A stretch of DNA of 64,000 bases from Burkholderia stabilis. GTDB lineage: Bacteria; Pseudomonadota; Gammaproteobacteria; Burkholderiales; Burkholderiaceae. The notes beneath the pieces are model-generated. The model ran no database searches and had not been told where the DNA came from. It worked only from the letters and a program-made list of their open reading frames with translations. Position numbers and translations under genes: made by a program. Shown one piece after another: positions 57,719 to 64,000 of the stretch (position 1 is the first letter of the stretch; each line of letters begins with the position of its first letter). The stretch covers positions 1,550,001 to 1,614,000 of the forward strand of contig NZ_CP016443.1 in the NCBI RefSeq assembly GCF_001742165.1, in the 5' to 3' direction.

Positions 57719-58624
57719 ATGATCATCGATACGCACCTGCACCCGACCAACCTCGTCGACGAAGCGTGGCGCCACACCGGCGAACCGTTCACCGGCGAAC
57801 GCCTGCTGAAGATGATGGACGGCCCGTACATCATCAACGGCAAGCCGCGCCGCATCGACATGGGGTTCATCCAGCCGCCGCCGGGCAACACCGGCTATCG
57901 CGACGGCAACCGCCGCGGCCGCGACGGTATTCGCGACTACATGGCGTACATCGCCGAGCTCACGCAGAAATACCCCGACCGCTTCATCGGCAACTTCACG
58001 TACAACCCGCGCTGGGGCCCGGAAAACGGCGCGGCGGAACTCGAGTTCCACATCAAGGAGTACGGCTTCAAGATGGTGAAGCTGCACGCGAACATGCACG
58101 GCTACCGGCCCGATCGCGCGCTCGACTGGCTGCGCCCCGCGATGAAGGTCTGCGCGAAGTACAACATCGTCGTGCTGATTCACACCGGCGACGGGCCGTA
58201 CACGATCCCGACGCAGTTCTACCCGATCATCCGCGAATTCCCGATGGTGAACTTCATCATCGGTCACTTCGGCATCCAGACCGGCGGCAACTACTCGTTC
58301 GAGGCGTTCTGGATGGCGATGGATACGCCGAACGTGTATTGCGAATCGGGCTGGTGCTACCAGGCACGGATCGTCGAGTTCGCACGCGAGCTGCCGCGCA
58401 ACAAGATCGTGTTCGGCACCGATTCGCCGCCGAACGAGCCCGGCATGTGGCTGCGCGAGCTGGAAATGCTGTGCGGGCCCGCGCCGCAGGGGATGGATCT
58501 CGATGAAGACGGCCTCGAGGATTACATGGGCAACAACATCGCCCGCCTCGTCGGCATCGAGCCGACCAAGCCGCCGAAGGATCTCGACGAAGCGCAGAAA
58601 CGCCTGACGGCGACCTACGTGTAA
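57719..58624 (+). CDS. Amidohydrolase-2 family protein with complete metal motif
   Basis: A 301-aa paralogue of the previous gene product with the metal ligands intact: His6 and His8 (IIDTHLHPTNLVD), His155 (LIHTGDG), His183 (IGHFGIQ) and Asp235 (FGTDSPPNE). The family includes non-oxidative decarboxylases and hydrolases. It lies 36 bp after its paralogue and upstream of ubiD- and ubiX-like genes. A decarboxylase or ring-hydrolase role is plausible, but the substrate is unknown. Confidence 0.85.
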   Translation: MIIDTHLHPTNLVDEAWRHTGEPFTGERLLKMMDGPYIINGKPRRIDMGFIQPPPGNTGYRDGNRRGRDGIRDYMAYIAELTQKYPDRFIGNFTYNPRWGPENGAAELEFHIKEYGFKMVKLHANMHGYRPDRALDWLRPAMKVCAKYNIVVLIHTGDGPYTIPTQFYPIIREFPMVNFIIGHFGIQTGGNYSFEAFWMAMDTPNVYCESGWCYQARIVEFARELPRNKIVFGTDSPPNEPGMWLRELEMLCGPAPQGMDLDEDGLEDYMGNNIARLVGIEPTKPPKDLDEAQKRLTATYV

Positions 58625-58724
58625 CGCGCCGCCCGCCGGATCGCGCGCTGGCGCACGCACGTGCGCGGTCCGGCCTGTCGCGGCTGCCGTTTCCCTTCCC
58701 GTTCCGCTTCCGACGGAGTGCATC

Positions 58725-60119
58725 ATGGCGTCCAGTCTTTTCGCCGAGCAGCAGGATTTCCATCACTTCGCGAACGCGTATCGCGAACGTTTCCCGGACG
58801 ACGTGCTGACGATTGCCGAGCCGCTGTCCGCCGACCAGGACGTCACCGCCGTCGTCGCATCGCTCGCCGCGCGCGGCCGGCACGAGATGCTCGTCTGCGA
58901 GCGCGTCGACGGTCTTGCGACTCCGCTCGTCACCAATGTATTCGCGTCCCGCCCCCGTATCGGCCGGCTGTTCGGCGTCGATGCGAACGGCCTGTTCGAC
59001 GCATGGCAGCAGCGCGCGAACGCACCCGTCGCGCCGGTCGTCGTGCCGCACGGCCCGGTGCTCGATCATGTCGTCGAAGGCGATGCGGTCGATCTCGCGC
59101 AACTGCCGATGATCCGCCACTTCGAAACCGATCGCGGGCCATACGTCACCAACGCGGTGATCGTCGCCGAAGATCCGGTGACGGGCGTCGCGAACCTCAG
59201 TTACCACCGCTCGATGCCGCATGCGCGCAATGCGCTGGCGACGAGCCTGCATTCGCGCGGCCATCTGTGGCGGATGCTGCAAACCGCGAAGGCGCGCGGC
59301 GACACGCTCAAGGTTGCGATGGTGATCGGCGCGCATCCGCTGTTCATGCTCGCGGCCGCCGCGCGCGTGCCGTTCGGCGCCGACGAGCGCGCGATCGCCG
59401 GCGGCCTGTTCGGCGCGCCGTTGCAGCTCGTGCGCACGCCGCGCCACGGCATCGGCGTGCCGGCGGCGGCCGAGTTCGTGCTCGAAGGCACGATCGATCC
59501 CGACGCCCATGCCGAAGAAGGCCCGTTCGGCGAATTCACCGGCTATTCGTCGGACCGCTCGACCAACAACGTGCTGCGCATCGACGCGATGATGCGGCGC
59601 AACGATGCGTGGCTCGTCGACGTGGTCGGCGGCCCGTATGCGGAACATCTGACGCTCGCGCGGCTGCCGCGCGAAGCCGAGATGAGCGAGAAGCTGAAGG
59701 CGCGCTTTCCGGCCGTCACCGCGATCCACTATCCGAACTCCGGCACGCACTTCCACTGCTACGTCGCGCTGAAGCAGACGCGCGACGGCGAGGCGCGGCA
59801 GATCATGCTCGCGATGCTCGGCTGGGACCCGTACCTGAAGAACGTCGTCGCGGTCGACGCCGACGTCGACATCACCGACGACGCGCAGGTGCTGTGGGCG
59901 ATCGCCACGCACTTCCAGCCGCATCGCGACCTGTTCGTCGTCGACGGCCTGCCGGGCAGCCCGCTCGATCCTTCGTCGTCGGCCGACGGCACGACGTCGC
60001 GAATGGGCATCGACGCGACACGCGGCTCGCGCTTCGACGGCATACGCGCGCGCGTCGGCGACGCGGCGATGCAGCGCGCCGCGCACGTGATCGCGCAGCT
60101 TGGCGGAGCCGCGCGATGA
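58725..60119 (+). CDS. UbiD-family prenyl-FMN-dependent (de)carboxylase
   Basis: A 464-aa member of the UbiD family, which uses prenylated FMN to decarboxylate aromatic or alpha,beta-unsaturated acids. Recognisable parts: [70 protein letters not shown] (holding active-site Glu residues) and [16 protein letters not shown]. Its stop overlaps the next gene (ATGA), a UbiX-type prenyltransferase that makes its cofactor. The substrate cannot be assigned. Confidence 0.9.
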   Translation: MASSLFAEQQDFHHFANAYRERFPDDVLTIAEPLSADQDVTAVVASLAARGRHEMLVCERVDGLATPLVTNVFASRPRIGRLFGVDANGLFDAWQQRANAPVAPVVVPHGPVLDHVVEGDAVDLAQLPMIRHFETDRGPYVTNAVIVAEDPVTGVANLSYHRSMPHARNALATSLHSRGHLWRMLQTAKARGDTLKVAMVIGAHPLFMLAAAARVPFGADERAIAGGLFGAPLQLVRTPRHGIGVPAAAEFVLEGTIDPDAHAEEGPFGEFTGYSSDRSTNNVLRIDAMMRRNDAWLVDVVGGPYAEHLTLARLPREAEMSEKLKARFPAVTAIHYPNSGTHFHCYVALKQTRDGEARQIMLAMLGWDPYLKNVVAVDADVDITDDAQVLWAIATHFQPHRDLFVVDGLPGSPLDPSSSADGTTSRMGIDATRGSRFDGIRARVGDAAMQRAAHVIAQLGGAAR

Positions 60120-60730
60120 GCACGCGCCGGCTCGTGGTCGGCATCAGCGGCGCATCCGGCTTCGTGTACGGAATGCGGCTGCTCGCGCTGCTGCGCGAAC
60201 TCGACATCGAGACGCATGTGGTCGTGTCGCGCGCGGCCGCACTGACGATGGCGCACGAGACCGATTTCAAGCTGTCCGACGTCACGTCGCTCGCGAGCGC
60301 GCTGTACCGCAGCGACGACATCGCCGCGCCGATCTCGAGCGGCTCGTTCCGCACGCTCGGGATGATCGTCGCGCCGTGCTCGATGAAGACGCTCGCCGAG
60401 ATCGCGACCGGCTTGTCGTCCGGCCTGATCTCGCGCGCGGCCGACGTCGTGCTGAAGGAGCGCCGCCGGCTCGTGCTGCTCGCACGCGAAACGCCGTACA
60501 CGCTCACGCACCTGCGCAACATGGCCGCCGTCACCGAGATGGGCGCGATCGTCGCGCCGCCGGTGCCGGCGTTCTATGCGCGCCCCGCTTCGCTCGACCA
60601 GATGATCGACCACACGCTCGGCCGCGTGCTCGACCTGTTCGACCTCGATTCCCGCACCGTCCATCGCTGGAAAGAAAGCGAATCCCGGCCCAATCCGCAG
60701 CCCAACCGACTCAACGGAGACGCATCATGA
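60116..60730 (+). CDS. UbiX-family flavin prenyltransferase
   Basis: A 204-aa flavin prenyltransferase that makes prenyl-FMN for the adjacent UbiD-family enzyme. Family motifs: [20 protein letters not shown] (flavin site), [40 protein letters not shown] and [20 protein letters not shown] with [21 protein letters not shown] short tail ([14 protein letters not shown]) follows. It overlaps the upstream gene and the CobW gene (ATGA at both ends). Confidence 0.92.
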   Translation: MSTRRLVVGISGASGFVYGMRLLALLRELDIETHVVVSRAAALTMAHETDFKLSDVTSLASALYRSDDIAAPISSGSFRTLGMIVAPCSMKTLAEIATGLSSGLISRAADVVLKERRRLVLLARETPYTLTHLRNMAAVTEMGAIVAPPVPAFYARPASLDQMIDHTLGRVLDLFDLDSRTVHRWKESESRPNPQPNRLNGDAS

Positions 60731-61842
60731 CCCACATCCACACCACCCACAGCGACGTCGAAAAGATTCCGGTCACCGTGCTCACGGGCTTTCTCGGCGC
60801 GGGCAAGACGACGCTGCTGAACTACATCCTGCGCGAGAAGCACGGCCGCAAGATCGCGGTGATCGAGAACGAGTTCGGCGAAATCGGCATCGACGGCGGC
60901 CTCGTGCTCGAATCGACCGAGGAAATCTACGAGATGACCAACGGCTGCGTGTGCTGCGTCGGCGCGGTGCGCGAGGATCTCGTGCGGATCGTGCGGATGC
61001 TCGTCGAGCGCCCCGACCGGCTCGATCACATCATCGTCGAGACGAGCGGCCTCGCCGATCCGTATCCGGTCGCGCAAACCTTCTTCCTCGACGATCCGAT
61101 CGCGAAGGAAGTCGCGCTCGACGCGGTCGTCACGATGGTCGATGCGAAGCATATCCGCGCGCACCTCGACGATCTCGTGCTCGACGGCCGCGACAACCAG
61201 GCGGTCGACCAGATCGTCTGCGCGGATCGCATCGTGATCAACAAGGTCGATCTCGTCGAGTCGCCGGACGTCGATTCGCTGACCGCGCGGCTGCGCGAGC
61301 TGAACACGACGGCCGAGATCGTCACGTCGAGCTATGCGCAGATCGATCTCGACCGGATTCTCGGCATCGGCGCGAACGAGTTCGCGCAGATCCTCGTCGA
61401 GAGCGACGGGCTGCACGCCGATACGCCGCATGCGGACGAGCACGGTCATGACGAGCACGACGACCCTGCGCACGCAGAACACGACGCGCACGCCCACGCT
61501 CACGACGAAGATCACGACCACCACGAGCACGACGAAAGCGTGTCGTCGGTCGGCATCGAAGTCGACGCCGACGTCGATCTCGACGCGCTCGAAGCGTGGC
61601 TCGGCGAACTGCGCAGCGCCGACACCGCGAACCTGTTCCGGATGAAGGGCATCCTCGCCGTGCAGGGCCGCGCGCAGCGCTACGTGCTGCAGGGCGTGCA
61701 CGGCGTGATCGAACTGCGCGCCGCGCAGGCGTGGGGGTGCGAGCCGCGCTCGTCGCGCATCGTTTTCATCGGCCGCGATCTCGATCGCGCCGCGCTGACC
61801 GACCGTTTCCATGCCTGTCTCGCCGCATCGGTCGCGGCCTGA
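60727..61842 (+). CDS. CobW/COG0523-family GTPase, candidate metallochaperone
   Basis: A 371-aa G3E GTPase: Walker [12 protein letters not shown] (residues 21-31), the family CxCC motif NGCVCC (Cys74-Val-Cys76-Cys77), DxxG-type VETSGLADP and NKVD for guanine recognition. A Zn-binding His/Asp-rich stretch (about residues 240-275: [20 protein letters not shown]) precedes a C-terminal CobW_C domain. COG0523 proteins deliver metals to client enzymes; the co-transcribed amidohydrolases are candidate clients. It overlaps the UbiX-like gene. Confidence 0.9.
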   Translation: MTHIHTTHSDVEKIPVTVLTGFLGAGKTTLLNYILREKHGRKIAVIENEFGEIGIDGGLVLESTEEIYEMTNGCVCCVGAVREDLVRIVRMLVERPDRLDHIIVETSGLADPYPVAQTFFLDDPIAKEVALDAVVTMVDAKHIRAHLDDLVLDGRDNQAVDQIVCADRIVINKVDLVESPDVDSLTARLRELNTTAEIVTSSYAQIDLDRILGIGANEFAQILVESDGLHADTPHADEHGHDEHDDPAHAEHDAHAHAHDEDHDHHEHDESVSSVGIEVDADVDLDALEAWLGELRSADTANLFRMKGILAVQGRAQRYVLQGVHGVIELRAAQAWGCEPRSSRIVFIGRDLDRAALTDRFHACLAASVAA

Positions 61843-61900
61843 CGGGACGCCAGGCGGGCGCGATGCGCCCGCCCGATAACGAACATCAGGAGACACGCCC

Positions 61901-63274
61901 ATGAACTCTGCCTCACATCCCGTCGATCGGGTCCTGCCGCGCCGCCAGATGCTGACGCTCGGCCTGCAGCACATGCTCGTCGCCTATATCGGCGCGATCG
62001 CGGTGCCGCTGATCGTCGCGTCGGCCTTGAAGATGTCGCCCGCCGATACGACCGTGCTGATCAGCACCGCGCTGTTCTGTTCCGGCATCTCGACGATCCT
62101 GCAGACGGTCGGCGTCTGGAAGCTCGGCGTGCGCCTGCCGATCCTGCAGGGCGTCGCGTTCAGCAGCGTCGGCCCGGTGATCGCGATCGGCCTGACGCCG
62201 GGCGTGGGGTTCGCCGGCGTGTGCGGCGCGGTGATCGGCGCGGGCATCATCACGACCTTCGCGGCGCCGCTGGTCGGCCGGCTGCGCCGGCTGTTCCCGC
62301 CGGTCGTGACGGGCTGCATCGTCACCGTGATCGGGTTGCAGTTGTTTCCGGTCGCGTATCAGTGGGCCGGCGGCGGCGATGCGGCGAAGCTGCAGTTCGG
62401 CGAGCTGTCGTTCCTCGCGGTTGCGCTCGTCGTCGCGGTCGTGATCCTCGCGGTCAACCGTTTCGCGAACGCGTTCCTGCGCAACCTGTCGGTGCTGATC
62501 GGGCTCGTCGCGGGCAGCCTGCTCGCGATCGCGCTCGGAATGGGCAACTTCACCAACGTCGCGGCGGCGCCGTGGTTCACCGTGCCCTACCCGTTCCACT
62601 TCGGCACGCCGGTGTTCGCGATCGTGCCGGTGCTGACGATGGTCGTCGTGATGATCGTGCAGATGGTCGAGTCGATGGGCCTGTTCGTCGCGATCGGCGA
62701 CATCGTCGAGAAGCAGGTGAGCGAGGAGGACGTCGTGCGCGGGCTGCGCGCGAACGGTGTCGCGAGCGCGATCGCCGGCACGTTCGCCGCGTTCCCGTTC
62801 ATCGCGTTCATGGAGAACGTCGGGCTCGTGATCCTGACCGGCGTGCGCAGCCGCTGGATCGTCGCGGTCAGCGGCGTGCTGATGTGCGTCGTCGCGCTGG
62901 TGCCGAAGATCGGCGCGATCGTCGCGTCGACGCCGTCCGCCGCGCTCGGCGGCGCGGGTATCGCGATGTTCGGCGTGGTCGTCGCGGCCGGCGTGCAGAC
63001 GCTCGCGAAAGTCGACTTCGAAAACAACCGCTACAACGTGCTGATCGTCGGCTTCACGATCGCAACCGCGCTGATCCCGGTGATGGCGCCGAAGGTGTTC
63101 GCGCACATGCCCGACTGGACGCAACCGTTCCTGCACAGCGGCGTCGTGCTCGCGTGTCTCGTGTCGGTGCTGCTCAACGCGCTGCTCAACGGCGTGCCCG
63201 CGGCCGAACCGGTCGAATCGCACGCACACGCCGACGCCGCGCACCGCAGCCCGATGGCGCGCGAGTGCGACTGA
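61901..63274 (+). CDS. NCS2-family nucleobase/xanthine permease
   Basis: A 457-aa inner-membrane transporter of the NCS2 (uracil-xanthine permease) family with about 14 hydrophobic helices. Conserved blocks: QMLTLGLQHMLVAYIGAIAV, RLPILQGVAFSSVGPVIAIG, PPVVTGCIVTVIGLQLFPVA, VESMGLFVAIGDIVEKQVSE (holding the family Glu in helix 8) and PSAALGGAGIAMFGVVVAAG. It follows the CobW gene by 58 bp and precedes an amidohydrolase-type deaminase gene, suggesting uptake of the operon's heterocyclic substrate. Confidence 0.9.
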   Translation: MNSASHPVDRVLPRRQMLTLGLQHMLVAYIGAIAVPLIVASALKMSPADTTVLISTALFCSGISTILQTVGVWKLGVRLPILQGVAFSSVGPVIAIGLTPGVGFAGVCGAVIGAGIITTFAAPLVGRLRRLFPPVVTGCIVTVIGLQLFPVAYQWAGGGDAAKLQFGELSFLAVALVVAVVILAVNRFANAFLRNLSVLIGLVAGSLLAIALGMGNFTNVAAAPWFTVPYPFHFGTPVFAIVPVLTMVVVMIVQMVESMGLFVAIGDIVEKQVSEEDVVRGLRANGVASAIAGTFAAFPFIAFMENVGLVILTGVRSRWIVAVSGVLMCVVALVPKIGAIVASTPSAALGGAGIAMFGVVVAAGVQTLAKVDFENNRYNVLIVGFTIATALIPVMAPKVFAHMPDWTQPFLHSGVVLACLVSVLLNALLNGVPAAEPVESHAHADAAHRSPMARECD

Positions 63275-63356
63275 CCGGCCTTGCGCCGCGCGCGGCATCG
63301 TGCCTGCGAGCGGCGCATGACCGGGAACAATCATCCGAATCCGAGGAGACCCGACC

Positions 63357-64000
63357 ATGAGCCTTCCTTCTTCTTCGCTGCTGATCCGCAACCCGATCGC
63401 GGTCATGAGCGGCCGCGCCGGTGACGCCGCGCGGCTCGGCCAGGCCGACCTGCGCATCCGCGACGGCCGCATCGAATCGATCGCGCCCGGCCTTGCGCCG
63501 CTGCCCGGCGAGCGCGTGATCGACGCGAGCGACTGCGTCGTCTATCCGGGCTGGATCAACACGCACCATCACCTGTTCCAGAACCTGCTGAAAGGCGTGC
63601 CGGCCGGCATCAACGCCGATCTGCAGGAATGGCTCGCGGCCGTGCCGTATCCGCGCGTCGCGCGCTTCACGCCGGAACTCGCGCGCATCGCCGCGCGGCT
63701 CGGCTTCGCGGAACTGCTGCTGTCGGGCGTGACGACCTGCGCCGATCACCATTACCTGTATCACGCGGGCGGCACGACCGAAACGGGCGACCTGCTGTTC
63801 GACGAAGCGGCCGGCTTCGGCATGCGCTTCGTGCTGTGCCGCGGCGGCGCGTTGCAGGCGGCCGGCGATCATCCGGGTTTCGCCGGCACCGCGCTGCAGC
63901 CCGAAACGCTCGACCAGATGCTCGCGGACATCGAACGGCTGAAGGCGCGTTATCACGATGCCGGCAGCGCGTCGATGCGCCGCGTGGTCGTCGCGCCGAC
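63357..64000 (+). CDS. Amidohydrolase-1 family deaminase, N-terminal part (runs off right edge)
   Basis: The first about 214 codons of an amidohydrolase related to 8-oxoguanine deaminase and the AtzB/TrzN group. The N-terminal composite domain (LLIRNPIAVMSGRAGDAARL) leads to the metal motif YPGWINTHHHLFQNLLKGVP (NTHHH), then LLLSGVTTCADHHYLYHAGG. The ATG at 63357 has GAGGAG upstream. It follows the NCS2 permease by 82 bp, consistent with uptake and then deamination of a purine-like or triazine-like heterocycle. The rest of the catalytic residues lie outside the window. Confidence 0.85.
   Translation, partial: MSLPSSSLLIRNPIAVMSGRAGDAARLGQADLRIRDGRIESIAPGLAPLPGERVIDASDCVVYPGWINTHHHLFQNLLKGVPAGINADLQEWLAAVPYPRVARFTPELARIAARLGFAELLLSGVTTCADHHYLYHAGGTTETGDLLFDEAAGFGMRFVLCRGGALQAAGDHPGFAGTALQPETLDQMLADIERLKARYHDAGSASMRRVVVAP

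Noticed and set aside
56347..58506. 719-codon plus-strand frame across both amidohydrolases
   Set aside because: Out of frame with two recognised genes that keep family motifs; the translation is Arg-rich with no domain.

Overview
The window is high-G+C proteobacterial DNA that looks like the Burkholderia cepacia complex. Indicators are a Fur-controlled pyochelin cluster, a dgdR/dgdA pair whose product carries the known active-site residues at the known numbers, a Burkholderia-style contact-dependent inhibition (CDI) locus and many LysR/AraC regulators. This is an inference from gene content; no database search was possible.

Layout. (1) 1-11490: pyochelin biosynthesis. pchR-pchE-pchF read leftwards (pchF runs off the left edge) and pchDCBA read rightwards, with Fur-like palindromes in both promoter regions. 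(2) 11519-17388: dgdR/dgdA, an SDR with a divergent AraC regulator, a second AraC regulator with a DUF2000 gene, and a glyoxalase-fold protein. (3) 17479-18617: an MNT/HEPN-type module with a frameshifted HEPN gene and a cluster of GTAGCC-type operators. (4) 18676-23658: a complete branched-chain amino acid ABC transporter (livKHMGF). (5) 24473-32152: an accessory segment, partly of low G+C, with an exported protein, a SymE-like toxin, an unknown small protein and a large NACHT-ATPase/nuclease gene cut in two by a 1210-bp IS5-family element. (6) 32451-34912: a yfiRNB-type c-di-GMP module. (7) 35345-51380: a CDI/two-partner secretion locus (cdiB, lipoprotein gene, cdiA) followed by a decaying array of displaced CdiA C-terminal modules, each next to a small membrane-type immunity candidate. 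(8) 51844-64000: a molybdenum hydroxylase pair with a LysR regulator, then a LysR-flanked operon of two amidohydrolases, UbiD, UbiX, a CobW GTPase, an NCS2 nucleobase permease and an amidohydrolase-type deaminase cut by the right edge.

How the parts work together. PchA and PchB make salicylate, PchD activates it, PchE and PchF assemble the thiazoline siderophore, PchC edits, and PchR with Fur links expression to iron. YfiR, YfiN and YfiB form an envelope-sensing diguanylate cyclase switch. CdiB exports CdiA, whose C-terminal tip has evidently been swapped repeatedly; the old tips and immunity genes lie downstream as intact, frameshifted and nonsense-mutated copies, and the current cdiA itself has an apparent one-base frameshift before its tip. 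The 51.8-64 kb block looks like a catabolic unit for an N-heterocyclic or aromatic carboxylic compound: hydroxylation, uptake, deamination, prenyl-FMN-dependent decarboxylation and amidohydrolase chemistry, with a CobW metallochaperone candidate. Its substrate cannot be read from the sequence.

Most interesting points: the IS-disrupted NACHT protein, which rejoins exactly in frame and ends in a PD-(D/E)XK-like nuclease; the orphan CDI tip array with 40-44 residue membrane immunity candidates; and the tandem amidohydrolases, the first of which has lost the HxH metal motif.
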